A DNA stretch of 64,000 nucleotides from Campylobacter concisus (GCF_003049085.1 NZ_PIQX01000001.1:124001-188000), one strand, 5' to 3'; counted from the first letter of the stretch, positions 45,395 through 55,129 are shown. The notes: generated by a model not told the origin, from the letters alone. Translations and numbers: made by a program.

Positions 45395-46266
45395 TCTTTT
45401 TTATACTCATTTTTTTACTTTCCACAAAACTTTTTGCAAATGAAGTCAGCATTTACCCAATGTATTGCGTTCTAAATGATCAAATTTCACTTAGCACTTT
45501 TGGCTTTGAAGGCGAAGACAATGAAATTTTAAACCTAGAGGGCAAAAGAGCAGCCAAGATAGATAGCAAAAAACTCTATGAAATTCTAACAGCAAATTTT
45601 AAAACATATAATGACAAAAGCGGTGGAAGCGTTGCCTTTGTGAAAAACTGCTCTATTATGGATGAGATTCAAATGCGATTTTTAAGATCAATTAGCGATG
45701 AATATCCTGGTATCAGCATAAGTGATCTTAGCATTAGCCCACAAAATAAGCTTCCAGCAAATTTCAAAGAACTCGTCCTAAAAAATATCTTTTTAGGTGA
45801 TCAAAATAGTCAAAAAGGTACATTTAGAGCATCATTTGAGGATGTTGATCTGAGTCTAAAAAGTATCTATTTTAAATTTAGCTTTAACGCTAAGATGCCA
45901 GCCTTCATAGCAATAAATTCAATGAATACAAACCATATTTTAAGCCTACTTGACTATCAACCAACGATGATCGAGTTTGGCAAATGGCCAAAAGATGCAC
46001 TTTCTAGCTCAAATAGCTTAGCTCTTATAACAAAAGTGCAGATAAAAAGCGGTGAAATTTTAACCAAGCGTCAGTTTAACGCCATAAATTTAGTAAAAAA
46101 AGGTCAAATGCTAAATGCAGTTTTGATCGAGGGCGGTGTCAATATAATCGCCGAAGTAAAGGCACTTGAAGATGGAAATTTAGGCGATATGATAAAGATA
46201 AGAACAAAGGATAATAAAATTTTAGAAGCCACGGTTTCTGGTAAAGGACAGGCGATAATAAGATGA
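45394..46266 (+). CDS. flgA: Flagellar P-ring assembly chaperone FlgA; start codon unclear
   Basis: Periplasmic chaperone for assembly of the flagellar P-ring. The C-terminal half has the FlgA SAF-type domain (GEILTKRQFNAINLVKKGQ, ending EATVSGKGQAIIR). Right after the tRNA-Gly CCA the frame encodes a clear signal peptide (IFFILIFLLSTKLFANEV), but no ATG, GTG or TTG lies in frame between the tRNA and these codons. The only in-frame ATG upstream (45280) falls in the spacer of the tRNA promoter. The next in-frame ATG (45460) lies after the signal peptide. Either a rare start (AUC 45394, AUA 45403 or AUU 45409) is used, or the export signal has been lost. The coordinates mark the supportable coding stretch. 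Confidence 0.8.
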   Translation: MFFILIFLLSTKLFANEVSIYPMYCVLNDQISLSTFGFEGEDNEILNLEGKRAAKIDSKKLYEILTANFKTYNDKSGGSVAFVKNCSIMDEIQMRFLRSISDEYPGISISDLSISPQNKLPANFKELVLKNIFLGDQNSQKGTFRASFEDVDLSLKSIYFKFSFNAKMPAFIAINSMNTNHILSLLDYQPTMIEFGKWPKDALSSSNSLALITKVQIKSGEILTKRQFNAINLVKKGQMLNAVLIEGGVNIIAEVKALEDGNLGDMIKIRTKDNKILEATVSGKGQAIIR

Positions 46267-46814
46267 GAAAGATAGTTTTTGCAGCCACCGGAGCAAGCGG
46301 AGCTGGGCTTTTTTTAAAACTAATAAATGCCGCAAAAAATAGCTGTGAGGTGCACGTCATAGTTGGCAAAAATGCCATGAAAGTTTTGGAGGCTGAAGAG
46401 AATTTAAAGCTAAATTTAGATGATCTTGGCGTAAAAATTTATGACGATCAAGACCTTGGCGCGGGCCCGGCCTCAGGTTCGTTTGGCACAGATGCCATGA
46501 TCATAGCGCCCTGCTCTACCAACACACTAGCAAAAGTTGCAAACGGCATAAGCGACACGCTCATCACAAGAGCCGCAAGTGTCGCGCTAAAAGAGAGACA
46601 AGGGCTAGTCTTGGGCGTTAGAGAGATGCCATTTTCTACGATCACACTCTCTCAGATGCAGCTACTCTCATCTCTTGGCGCTATCATTGCACCCCCAGTT
46701 TTAGGCTACTACGCAGGCATAAAGTGCCTTCAGGATATGGAAAATTTCATAATCGGCAAGTGGCTTGATGCCTTAAAAATCAAAAATAATCTTTACAAAA
46801 GGTGGCAAATTTGA
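46263..46814 (+). CDS. ubiX: Flavin prenyltransferase UbiX
   Basis: Makes the prenylated FMN cofactor of UbiD-type decarboxylases; 183 residues. The FMN loop is FAATGASGAG. APCSTNTLAKVANGISDTL and the MPFSTITLSQM stretch are conserved. It overlaps flgA by four bases (ATGA) and coaD by four. Confidence 0.94.
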   Translation: MRKIVFAATGASGAGLFLKLINAAKNSCEVHVIVGKNAMKVLEAEENLKLNLDDLGVKIYDDQDLGAGPASGSFGTDAMIIAPCSTNTLAKVANGISDTLITRAASVALKERQGLVLGVREMPFSTITLSQMQLLSSLGAIIAPPVLGYYAGIKCLQDMENFIIGKWLDALKIKNNLYKRWQI

Positions 46815-47281
46815 AAAAATCTTGCATCTATCCAGGAACCTTTGATCCGATCACAAACGGCCATTTAGACGTTATCATAAGGGCTACGAAAATTTTTGAC
46901 AAAGTGATCGTCGCAGTTGCAAAAAGTGACAGCAAACAACCGATGTTTGTACACGAAAAACGCATAGAGATGGCAAAAGAAGCAGTTTGCGAGCTTGGCA
47001 ATGTAAGCGTGCTTGGTTTTGATAACTTACTTGTTGATTTTGCTAAATCGCACGGCATAAACACCGTCATCAGGGGTCTTCGCGCAGTTAGTGACTTTGA
47101 GTATGAGCTACAAATCGGCTACGCAAATGCTGCACTCTGGGACGAATTTGAGACGGTTTATCTTATGCCAAGCTTAAATAACGCCTTCATTTCAAGCTCG
47201 ATTGTCCGCTCAGTCTTACGCCACGACGGCGACGTGAGCAACCTAGTGCCAGCAAAAATTCTAAAAAAATTAAAGGCGTAA
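46811..47281 (+). CDS. coaD: Phosphopantetheine adenylyltransferase
   Basis: Transfers AMP to 4'-phosphopantetheine in coenzyme A synthesis; 157 residues. It begins KKSCIYPGTFDPITNGHLDVI, the nucleotide-binding T/HxGH motif, and ISSSIVR near the end is the second signature. I chose TTG 46811 (TTGA overlap with ubiX, aaggtgg ribosome site) over GTG 46802, which would lie inside that ribosome site. Either is possible. Confidence 0.94.
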   Translation: MKKSCIYPGTFDPITNGHLDVIIRATKIFDKVIVAVAKSDSKQPMFVHEKRIEMAKEAVCELGNVSVLGFDNLLVDFAKSHGINTVIRGLRAVSDFEYELQIGYANAALWDEFETVYLMPSLNNAFISSSIVRSVLRHDGDVSNLVPAKILKKLKA

Positions 47282-47282
47282 A

Positions 47283-47870
47283 ATGTATGTTTTATTTGAA
47301 GGCATTGACGGCGTTGGAAAGAGCACGCAAATAGAAATTTTAGCTTCTAAATTTCCTGACGTCATCGTCACAAAAGAGCCTGGTGGCACGCAACTAGGTG
47401 AAAATCTGCGAGAAATTTTGCTTAGTTCAAACATAAAAATAGGCAAAAGAGCTGAAATTTTACTCTTTTTAGCTGACAGGGCCGAGCATTTTGAAAAGCT
47501 GGTCGCTCCAAATTTAGGTAAGCTAATACTTAGCGACAGAGGCTTTATATCTGGCATCGCCTACGCTTTGGCAAATGATGGAAATTTAGATGAAAACGTG
47601 CTTTTAGAGCTTAATAAATTTGCGCTAAATGATAAATTTGCAGACAAAATAGTCTTTTTTGAAGCAAGCCATGAGCTAATAAGCTTGCGTTTAAAAAATA
47701 GAGGCACAAGCGATAAGATAGAGGCTCGTGGGCTAGAGTATCTTTTAAAAGTGCAAAGTTTGATGAAGCAAATTCTCATCAAAAATGGCTTTGAAACGCT
47801 TTTTATAGACGCATCTAAAAGCATAGAGCTAATTTCAAAAGAGATAGAAAATTTTATAAATTTTAAGTAA
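47283..47870 (+). CDS. tmk: Thymidylate kinase
   Basis: Phosphorylates dTMP to dTDP; 195 residues. The P-loop is FEGIDGVGKSTQ. TKEPGGTQLGENLR is the dTMP site and the DR(G/Y) motif is LSDRGFISGIAYA. It starts one base after the coaD stop. Confidence 0.95.
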   Translation: MYVLFEGIDGVGKSTQIEILASKFPDVIVTKEPGGTQLGENLREILLSSNIKIGKRAEILLFLADRAEHFEKLVAPNLGKLILSDRGFISGIAYALANDGNLDENVLLELNKFALNDKFADKIVFFEASHELISLRLKNRGTSDKIEARGLEYLLKVQSLMKQILIKNGFETLFIDASKSIELISKEIENFINFK

Positions 47871-47899
47871 AATCACAAAAAAATAAAAAGGATAATGCG

Positions 47900-49126
47900 A
47901 TGATAACGGCACTTCGTGGCATGAAAGATATGCTTCCAGCTCGCGCTAAACTTTACGCACAGATAATCAAAACCTGCGAGGAAGTCGCAAAAAACTACGG
48001 ATATGAGCAAATTTTGACCCCGCACCTCGAGGAGACGGCGCTTTTTAAAAGAAGTGTCGGCGAGAGTAGCGACATCGTGGGCAAAGAGATGTATCAGTTT
48101 GAAGACAAAGGTGGCAATGACGTTTGCTTGCGTCCTGAGGGCACTGCTGGCGTGGTTAGAGCATTTATCGAGGCAAAACTTGACAGGGAAAATGTGACAA
48201 AACGCTGCTTTTATCACGGTTCGATGTTTCGCTATGAACGCCCGCAAAAAGGCCGTTTAAGAGAGTTTCACCAGTTTGGTTGCGAGTGCTTTGGCGAGGG
48301 CAGTGTTTACGAGGATGCGAGCATTATCTTGATGGTGAGCGAAATTTTTAACAGACTAAACATAAAAACAACCCTAAAAATAAACTCGCTTGGTGACGAG
48401 AGCTCGATGAAGTCTTACAAAGAAAAACTTGTCAAATTTCTAGATGAAAATGATGGTAGAATTTGCGAGGACTGCAAAAGACGCAAGCTTTTAAACCCTA
48501 TCCGCGTGCTTGACTGCAAGGTCGAGAGCTGCCAAGAAATTTATAAAAACGCTCCAGTTATCACTGATAGCTTAAGCTGTGAGGCGCAGGCTGATTTTAC
48601 AAAACTGCAAGAAATTTTAACCGCAAATGGCGTTAAATTTGAGATAGACACTAAGCTCGTTCGTGGGCTGGACTACTACTGCAAGACGGCGTTTGAGTTT
48701 ATAAGCAATGAGATCGGCTCACAAAGTGCAGTCGCAGGTGGCGGCAGATACGATAGGCTGGTCGAGTATCTTGGCGGTAGAGCAAGTTATGGCGTTGGCT
48801 TTGCGATGGGCGTTGAGAGGATAATGGAAATTTTAGGTGAAGCTGGAGATGAGCGAGACGGAGTTTATCTTTGCGCGCTTGATGCGGCAAATGTTGATTT
48901 TATCTATAATCTTGGCTCAAAACTTCGCAAAAAATATCAGGTTGAAATTTCATATGAAGCTAAAAAGCTTCAAAAACATCTGCAAAATGCCGACAATAAA
49001 AATGCAAAAATTTTCCTTTGCGTGGGCGAAAACGAGATGAAAGAGAATAAAATTTGGTATAAAAATTTAGAAACCAAAGATGAAAAAACGATACATTTAG
49101 ATAATCTTGAAAAGGAGCTGGGATGA
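47900..49126 (+). CDS. hisS: Histidine--tRNA ligase
   Basis: A class II synthetase of 408 residues. Motif 2 is FYHGSMFRYERPQKGRLREFHQFG. The histidine-specific stretches are LVRGLDYYCKTAFEF and AVAGGGRYDRLV. Motif 3 is YGVGFAMGVERIM. It overlaps speA by four bases. The ribosome site is aaaaggataatgcg. Confidence 0.96.
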   Translation: MITALRGMKDMLPARAKLYAQIIKTCEEVAKNYGYEQILTPHLEETALFKRSVGESSDIVGKEMYQFEDKGGNDVCLRPEGTAGVVRAFIEAKLDRENVTKRCFYHGSMFRYERPQKGRLREFHQFGCECFGEGSVYEDASIILMVSEIFNRLNIKTTLKINSLGDESSMKSYKEKLVKFLDENDGRICEDCKRRKLLNPIRVLDCKVESCQEIYKNAPVITDSLSCEAQADFTKLQEILTANGVKFEIDTKLVRGLDYYCKTAFEFISNEIGSQSAVAGGGRYDRLVEYLGGRASYGVGFAMGVERIMEILGEAGDERDGVYLCALDAANVDFIYNLGSKLRKKYQVEISYEAKKLQKHLQNADNKNAKIFLCVGENEMKENKIWYKNLETKDEKTIHLDNLEKELG

Positions 49127-50958
49127 ATGATTTTGGACTTAGCATTTGGGGTAATTCAAATTTTGTTATAGAAGATGGCAAAGTCTGTATAAATGCAGCC
49201 AGCAAACCAGCGATTATCGACATCGTAAAAGAGATAAGAGACGACGGATATAGAGGGCCACTACTGCTTCGCTTTCCGCACCTTATCCAAAAACAGATCG
49301 AGCAGATCCACGCAAGCTTTGCAAAGGCGAAGAAAGAATTTGCCTACAAAGGCAGCTTTAATGCCGTATTTCCACTTAAGGTCAATCAGTATCCTGGCTT
49401 TGTAAAAAACCTAGTTCGCCTTGGCAAACCTTATAACTACGGTCTTGAAGCTGGTAGTAAGGCTGAGCTACTTTTAACTATGGCTTACAATAACGAAAAA
49501 GCTCCCATAACCGTAAATGGCTTTAAAGATAAGGAGATGATAAATATAGGCTTTATCGCCGCTGAAATGGGGCATAACATCACGCTAACGATCGAGGGTC
49601 TAAACGAGCTTGAAGCGATAATCGCCATCGCAAAAGAGCGCTTTAAACCAAAACCAAAGATCGGGCTTAGAGTGAGACTACACTCGACAGGATCGGGACT
49701 TTGGGCAAAGAGTGGTGGCATACACTCTAAATTTGGACTAACATCAACCGAACTGATAGAAGCTGTAAAGATGCTAAAAAAGGCAAATTTACTTGAAAAC
49801 TTCACGATGATACACTTTCACATTGGCTCTCAAATAAGCGAGATACATCCGCTCAAAAAGGCACTCATCGAAGCTGGCAATATCTACGCTGAGCTTAGAA
49901 AAATGGGTGCCTCAAATTTAAAAGCTATAAATTTAGGTGGTGGTCTTGCGATAGAATACTCGCAGTTTAAAGAAGAAAGCAGCAGAAACTACACACTAAA
50001 CGAATATGCAAACGACGTTGTTTATATGCTCAAAACCATAAGCGAGCAAAAAAAGGAGATCGAGCCAGATATTTTTATAGAGTCAGGCCGCTACATCGCC
50101 GCTTCTCACGCGCTTTTGGTTGCCCCTGTGCTTGAGCTATTTTCTCAAGAATACACCGAAGAGAAGCTAAATTTAAAGAAAAATAATCCAAATTTAATAA
50201 CCGAGCTAGTTGATCTTTACAAGTCAATCAAGCCTTCAAACGCCCTAGAATACCTACACGACGCCATTCACCACACCGAGAGCATCCTCACACTTTTTGA
50301 CCTAGGCTATGTCGATCTGCAAGATAGATCAAACGCAGAGGTGCTTTTAAGGCTCATTAGCAAAAAAGCTGTCGTGATGCTTGGCAACAAGAGCAACTCA
50401 AGCGATCTAACTAAAATTCAAAAAGAGGTTCAAGAGAGATACCTGCTAAATTTCTCTATTTTTCAAAGCTTGCCTGACTTTTGGGGGCTAAAGCAAAATT
50501 TCCCTATCATGCCACTAGATAGGCTTGATGAGCGCCCTACTCTGCCAGCTTCGATCTGGGACATCACCTGCGATAGCGACGGCGAGATCAGCTATGATGA
50601 CGAGAAAAACCCACTGCTTTTGCACGACGTGGATGTAGAGAAGGAGGATTATTTCTTGGGATTTTTCCTAGTTGGCGCATATCAAGAGGTGATCGGTATG
50701 AAACACAACCTCTTTACCCACCCGACAGAGGCCACGATAGAGCTTTCAAGTGATGGATACAAGATCACAAATTTACTAGAGAGCCAGTCGATCCTTGATA
50801 TTATGGAGGATATGGACTATGATATTTACGAGATCCAAGACACTCTAAACGAGCGCTTAGTGAAATCAACTCTGATAAACGAAACACAAAAGAAGCAAAT
50901 TTTGGGCGAACTTTATCTATTTTTAAACGACAATAGCTACTTAAAAACAATCAACTAA
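49123..50958 (+). CDS. speA: Biosynthetic arginine decarboxylase
   Basis: A PLP enzyme converting arginine to agmatine, the entry to polyamine synthesis; 611 residues. The PLP lysine is K86 in FPLKVNQYPGFV. HFHIGSQISEIHPLKKAL, NLGGGLAIEYS and the C-terminal DITCDSDGEI (catalytic Cys region) identify the SpeA type. The ATG overlaps the hisS stop. Confidence 0.95.
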   Translation: MNDFGLSIWGNSNFVIEDGKVCINAASKPAIIDIVKEIRDDGYRGPLLLRFPHLIQKQIEQIHASFAKAKKEFAYKGSFNAVFPLKVNQYPGFVKNLVRLGKPYNYGLEAGSKAELLLTMAYNNEKAPITVNGFKDKEMINIGFIAAEMGHNITLTIEGLNELEAIIAIAKERFKPKPKIGLRVRLHSTGSGLWAKSGGIHSKFGLTSTELIEAVKMLKKANLLENFTMIHFHIGSQISEIHPLKKALIEAGNIYAELRKMGASNLKAINLGGGLAIEYSQFKEESSRNYTLNEYANDVVYMLKTISEQKKEIEPDIFIESGRYIAASHALLVAPVLELFSQEYTEEKLNLKKNNPNLITELVDLYKSIKPSNALEYLHDAIHHTESILTLFDLGYVDLQDRSNAEVLLRLISKKAVVMLGNKSNSSDLTKIQKEVQERYLLNFSIFQSLPDFWGLKQNFPIMPLDRLDERPTLPASIWDITCDSDGEISYDDEKNPLLLHDVDVEKEDYFLGFFLVGAYQEVIGMKHNLFTHPTEATIELSSDGYKITNLLESQSILDIMEDMDYDIYEIQDTLNERLVKSTLINETQKKQILGELYLFLNDNSYLKTIN

Positions 50959-50969
50959 AAAGGACGAAA

Positions 50970-52148
50970 ATGCAACTAGCAAACAGAATGCAAACATTAA
51001 GCGAATCAATCACAATCGCGATCAGCACAAAAGCCAAAGAGATGAAGGCTGCTGGTATCGATGTGATCTCGCTTTCAGCTGGTGAGCCTGACTTTATGAC
51101 TCCAAAAAAGATAAGAGAAACTGTAAAAAACGCACTTGATAACGATAGCAAAAGCGGCAAATACACGCCAGTGCCAGGCCTACCTGAGGTGATTGATGCC
51201 ATTAGAGCAAAGCTAAAAAGAGATAACGGGCTTGACTATAAAGCAAATCAAATCGTCACAAACATCGGCGCAAAACACTCACTTTTTAATGTATTTCAAG
51301 CGCTTATCAACCCAGGTGACGAGGTCATAATCCCTTCTCCATACTGGGTGAGCTACCCTGAGATCGTTAAATTTTGTGGCGGTGTGCCTATATTTATCGA
51401 GGCGGACGAGAGCACAAATTTTAAAATCACAGCCGAGCAGCTAAAAAAAGCGATCACACCAAAAACCAAAGTCTTTTCGCTAAATCATCCGACAAACCCA
51501 ACTGGAGCTGTATATACAAAAGAGGAGATCGCGGCATTTGGCGAAGTTTTAAAGGGCACTGACATCATCGTTACAAGTGACGAAATTTATGAAAAAGTGA
51601 TCTACGGCAAGAAATTTCACGCAGTTGCCTCAGTAAGCGAGGATCTTTTTAAAAGAACGGTTACGATAAATGGACTAAGCAAGTGTGGCGCGATGCCTGG
51701 CTGGAGATTTGGCTATATAGCAAGCTCGATGGACTGGCTAATTGCCGGTATCAAAAAGCTTCAAAGCCAAAGCACTAGCAACATCAGCTCGATCGTGCAA
51801 ATCGGCGCTATCCCGTCACTTCTTGGCGAAACTGATGAAGATATCGAAAATATGAGAAAAGAGTATGAAAGAAGACGCAACGTGGCAGTTGAAATGATAA
51901 ATGCTATCCCTGGACTAAGTGTCGTAAAGCCTGATGGCGCGTTTTATCTATTTGTAAAATGCAAAGAGGTAGATGGCGACTCACTTAGATTTTGTAAAAA
52001 GATGCTTGAAGAGGCGAATGTAGCGACTGTGCCAGGTGTGGGCTTTGGTATGGAGGGATACTTTAGAATTTCTTTTGCAACTGACATCGAGAGCATAAAA
52101 AAAGCGATCGAGAGGATCGCGAATTTTGTAAAAAGCTACAAAATTTAA
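50970..52148 (+). CDS. aspB: Aspartate aminotransferase (class I)
   Basis: A PLP-dependent transaminase of 392 residues interconverting aspartate and oxaloacetate. The PLP lysine is K238 in NGLSKCGAMPGWRFGYI. NHPTNPTGAVY and the C-terminal FYLFVKCKE, GYFRISFA segments are conserved. The N-terminus is that of the AspB subgroup (MQLANRMQTLSESITIAIS). The stop overlaps thiS by one base (TAATG). Confidence 0.93.
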   Translation: MQLANRMQTLSESITIAISTKAKEMKAAGIDVISLSAGEPDFMTPKKIRETVKNALDNDSKSGKYTPVPGLPEVIDAIRAKLKRDNGLDYKANQIVTNIGAKHSLFNVFQALINPGDEVIIPSPYWVSYPEIVKFCGGVPIFIEADESTNFKITAEQLKKAITPKTKVFSLNHPTNPTGAVYTKEEIAAFGEVLKGTDIIVTSDEIYEKVIYGKKFHAVASVSEDLFKRTVTINGLSKCGAMPGWRFGYIASSMDWLIAGIKKLQSQSTSNISSIVQIGAIPSLLGETDEDIENMRKEYERRRNVAVEMINAIPGLSVVKPDGAFYLFVKCKEVDGDSLRFCKKMLEEANVATVPGVGFGMEGYFRISFATDIESIKKAIERIANFVKSYKI

Positions 52149-52351
52149 TGATCAAATTTAGCGTAAATGGCAAAATTTTCGAGCTTGAAAACGATATAAG
52201 CGTTTATGAATTTTTAGCTCAAAATGGCTATGAGCTTAAATTTATAGCCCTTGAGCGAGACGGAGAAATTTTGCCAAAAAAGCTTTGGCGTGAGCACTTA
52301 ATGAGCGAAGGCAAAGCTTATGAGATCGTCACTTTAGTTGGCGGTGGATGA
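52148..52351 (+). CDS. thiS: Sulfur carrier protein ThiS
   Basis: A 67-residue beta-grasp protein ending VTLVGGG. The C-terminal Gly is adenylated and becomes a thiocarboxylate that donates sulfur to the thiazole ring. It begins the thiS-thiF-thiG-thiH-tenI run, overlapping aspB by one base. Confidence 0.93.
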   Translation: MIKFSVNGKIFELENDISVYEFLAQNGYELKFIALERDGEILPKKLWREHLMSEGKAYEIVTLVGGG

Positions 52352-52358
52352 GGAGAAA

Positions 52359-53210
52359 ATGATAGAGATTGTATTAAACGGCACAAAATTTAAGGTGCCA
52401 GTAAAAAGCCTTAGCGAGCTAAAGGAGCTTGCGCTTGGTGATAAAGAGAGTGAAATTTATAAATTTTTAGAGAAATTTAACGCGACAAAGCCAGACATTT
52501 TTATCATTGATGGCTTTGCTACAAAAGAAGATAGCGAGCTAAAAGATGGCTCAAACGTCGTATTTATAAGGCGTGGCGTGATGCCTGAGGGTGAGGTTTT
52601 ACGCGCGATGATCGCTTCACGAAATAGCCCTGAGCTAAATTTAGCCCTAAGCAAAGCGGTGATCGGCGTGGCTGGACTTGGTGGCCTTGGCTCAAATATC
52701 GCACTAAGCCTTGCAAGAGTTGGCGTAAAAAAGCTAGTGCTTGCCGACTTTGACGTCGTTGAGCCAAGCAATCTAAACCGCCAGCAGTATTTCGTCCGCC
52801 ACATCGGCTTAAAAAAGACACAGGCGCTTAAAGAGCTGATAAATGACGTCAATCCCTTTGTCGAGGTCGAGACTCACGATATATTTTTGGACGAAAAAAA
52901 CGTGGCTAGCGTATTTGGCGAGTGCGAAATTTTATGCGAAGCCTTTGACAACGTTGCTGGCAAGGCGATGATACTAAATGAAGCTGGTGCTAGCCTAAAA
53001 GATAAAAAGATCATCGGTGCCTCTGGCATGGCAGGATACTTTAGCTCAAATCTCATAAAAACCATAAAATTTGCCAAAAATGTCTATCTTTGCGGCGACC
53101 TCACAAACGAGGCAAAGATCGGTCAAGGGCTAATGGCGCCGCGCGTCGCAGTCTGCGCAAACCACGAGGCAAATTTAGCCATTAGACTGCTTATGGGCTT
53201 GGAGGCGTAA
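52359..53210 (+). CDS. thiF: ThiF adenylyltransferase with N-terminal ThiS-like domain
   Basis: An E1-like enzyme that adenylates the ThiS C-terminus; 283 residues. Residues about 1-75 form a second ubiquitin-like, ThiS-like domain (IEIVLNGTKFKVPVKSLSEL, DSELKDGSNVVFIRRG) without a GG end. The Rossmann E1 domain follows with GVAGLGGLGSNIA, LADFDVVEPSNLNRQQY and CEAFDN. The CxxC pairs that bind zinc in E. coli ThiF are absent. I chose ATG 52359 with gaggag upstream. Confidence 0.88.
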   Translation: MIEIVLNGTKFKVPVKSLSELKELALGDKESEIYKFLEKFNATKPDIFIIDGFATKEDSELKDGSNVVFIRRGVMPEGEVLRAMIASRNSPELNLALSKAVIGVAGLGGLGSNIALSLARVGVKKLVLADFDVVEPSNLNRQQYFVRHIGLKKTQALKELINDVNPFVEVETHDIFLDEKNVASVFGECEILCEAFDNVAGKAMILNEAGASLKDKKIIGASGMAGYFSSNLIKTIKFAKNVYLCGDLTNEAKIGQGLMAPRVAVCANHEANLAIRLLMGLEA

Positions 53211-53975
53211 GTGCAAAATGATAGTTTGATCCTTGGCGGCAAGGAGTTTCAAAGCCGCTTTATCCTTGGCTCTGGCAAGTACTCGCACGAACTCATCGAC
53301 TCAGCCATAAACGAGGCTGGAGCGCAGATCCTAACCCTTGCTCTTAGGCGCATAAACGAGAGCAAAGAGCGAAATATACTTGACTTTATCCCAAAAGGCG
53401 TGGCGCTTTTGCCAAACACAAGTGGTGCTAGAAACGCCAAAGAGGCCGTTCGTATCGCCCAGCTCGCACGTGAGCTTGGATGCGGGGAGCTTGTTAAGAT
53501 AGAGATTATAACTGACTCTAAATTTCTCTTTCCAGACAACGCTGAAACCATAAAAGCGTGCGAAGCCTTGGCAAATGACGGCTTTGTGCCAATGCCATAC
53601 ATGTTTCCTGATCTAAATGCCGCAAGAGCGATGCTAAGCGCAGGGGCAAGCTGTATAATGCCTCTAGCTGCGCCCATTGGCTCAAACCAAGGGCTAATTT
53701 TTAAAGATATCATTGAAATTTTGATAAACGAGCTTGATACGCAGATCATCGTAGATGCTGGCATCGGCAGGCCTTCACAAGCGTGCGAAGCGATGGAGAT
53801 GGGAGCGGCTGCGATCATGGCAAACACAGCCATCGCCTCATCTAAAAATATCCCGCTCATGGCAAGAGCTTTTAAAGAGGCGATCATCGCTGGTCGCAAC
53901 GCCTATCTAGCAGGCCTTGGCGCAAAGAGCAAAAGCGCAAACGCCTCATCTCCGCTCACTGGATTTTTAGACTGA
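53211..53975 (+). CDS. thiG: Thiazole synthase
   Basis: Builds the thiazole phosphate from DXP, dehydroglycine and ThiS thiocarboxylate; 254 residues. Motifs are [41 protein letters not shown] (Schiff-base Lys region) and [18 protein letters not shown]. The start is GTG at 53211, directly after the thiF stop. Confidence 0.95.
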   Translation: MQNDSLILGGKEFQSRFILGSGKYSHELIDSAINEAGAQILTLALRRINESKERNILDFIPKGVALLPNTSGARNAKEAVRIAQLARELGCGELVKIEIITDSKFLFPDNAETIKACEALANDGFVPMPYMFPDLNAARAMLSAGASCIMPLAAPIGSNQGLIFKDIIEILINELDTQIIVDAGIGRPSQACEAMEMGAAAIMANTAIASSKNIPLMARAFKEAIIAGRNAYLAGLGAKSKSANASSPLTGFLD

Positions 53976-55129
53976 TGAAATTTACTAGAACCGACCACAT
54001 GCAGCTACTACCTCACATGCAGGATGTTGGCAGCGACATTATGGATGAGATTTTAAAAGAGCGAGCAAGCTACAAGCCTGAAATTTACACCGAGGCTGAC
54101 GTAAAAGCAGCTCTTAATGCAAAGCACTGCTCGCTTGAAAATTTAAAAGCCCTGCTCTCGCCTGCCGCAGCGCCATTTTTAGAGCCAATCGCCCAGCTTG
54201 CCCAGGCTAAGACAAGGGCAAATTTTGGCTCAAACATCACGCTTTTTACGCCGCTTTACATAGCAAACTACTGCGATAATCTCTGCGTTTATTGCGGTTT
54301 TAACGCTAAAAATAATATAAAAAGGGCAAAGCTAAGCGACGAGGAGATCACAAGAGAGCTAAAAGAAATTTCAAAGAGCGGCTTAGAAGAAATTTTAATT
54401 CTAACTGGCGAGAGCGAGACCAACTCAAGTGTCGCTTACATCGCAAATGCCTGCGCTTTGGCAAAGAAATTTTTTAAAGTCGTTGGGGTTGAAATTTACC
54501 CGCTAAACTCTGAGGGCTACGCCCTACTTCACAAAAGCGGCGCAGACTACGTGACCGTCTTTCAAGAGACCTACAATCCCACAAAATACGAAAAAATCCA
54601 CCTTGGTGGCAATAAAAGAATTTTCCCATACCGCTTAAATGCGCAAGAGCGAGCGCTTCTTGGGGGTATGAGAGGGGTTGGCTTTGCCGCACTTCTTGGC
54701 ATAGATGACTTTAGGCTTGACGCCTTTGCTACGGCACTTCACGCAAGCTTAGTTCAAAAAAAGTATCCGCACGCTGAGATCGCATTTTCATGCCCAAGAC
54801 TTCGCCCTATCATAAACAACGACCGCATCAACCCGCGTGACGTGGGTGAGCGCGAGCTTTTACAAGTGATCTGTGCTTATAGAATTTTCATGCCAACAGC
54901 TAGCATAACGATCTCAACCAGAGAAAAGGCAAAATTTCGTGACAACGCCGTAAAGATCGCCGCAAATAAGATAAGCGCTGGCGTAAAAGTAAGCATCGGC
55001 GCTCACGGCGAAGAGAAAAAGGGCGACGAGCAGTTTGAGATAAGTGATAGCAGAAGCGTGGATAAGATCAAGGCTATGATAAAAGCAAACGGACTAGAGC
55101 CCTTAATGAGCGAGTATGTCTATGTTTAA
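53975..55129 (+). CDS. thiH: 2-iminoacetate (dehydroglycine) synthase
   Basis: A radical SAM tyrosine lyase of 384 residues giving dehydroglycine for ThiG. The cluster motif is CX3CX2C in ANYCDNLCVYCGFN. LTGESE and GAHGEEKKGDEQFEISDSRSV match ThiH. It overlaps thiG by one base (TGATG). The use of ThiH rather than ThiO is the anaerobic or microaerobic route, fitting the host. Confidence 0.95.
   Translation: MKFTRTDHMQLLPHMQDVGSDIMDEILKERASYKPEIYTEADVKAALNAKHCSLENLKALLSPAAAPFLEPIAQLAQAKTRANFGSNITLFTPLYIANYCDNLCVYCGFNAKNNIKRAKLSDEEITRELKEISKSGLEEILILTGESETNSSVAYIANACALAKKFFKVVGVEIYPLNSEGYALLHKSGADYVTVFQETYNPTKYEKIHLGGNKRIFPYRLNAQERALLGGMRGVGFAALLGIDDFRLDAFATALHASLVQKKYPHAEIAFSCPRLRPIINNDRINPRDVGERELLQVICAYRIFMPTASITISTREKAKFRDNAVKIAANKISAGVKVSIGAHGEEKKGDEQFEISDSRSVDKIKAMIKANGLEPLMSEYVYV

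Noticed and set aside
53249-53899. 216-codon open frame antisense to thiG
   Set aside because: It mirrors a conserved enzyme gene whose codon bias keeps the reverse frame open; no ribosome site or recognisable protein pattern.
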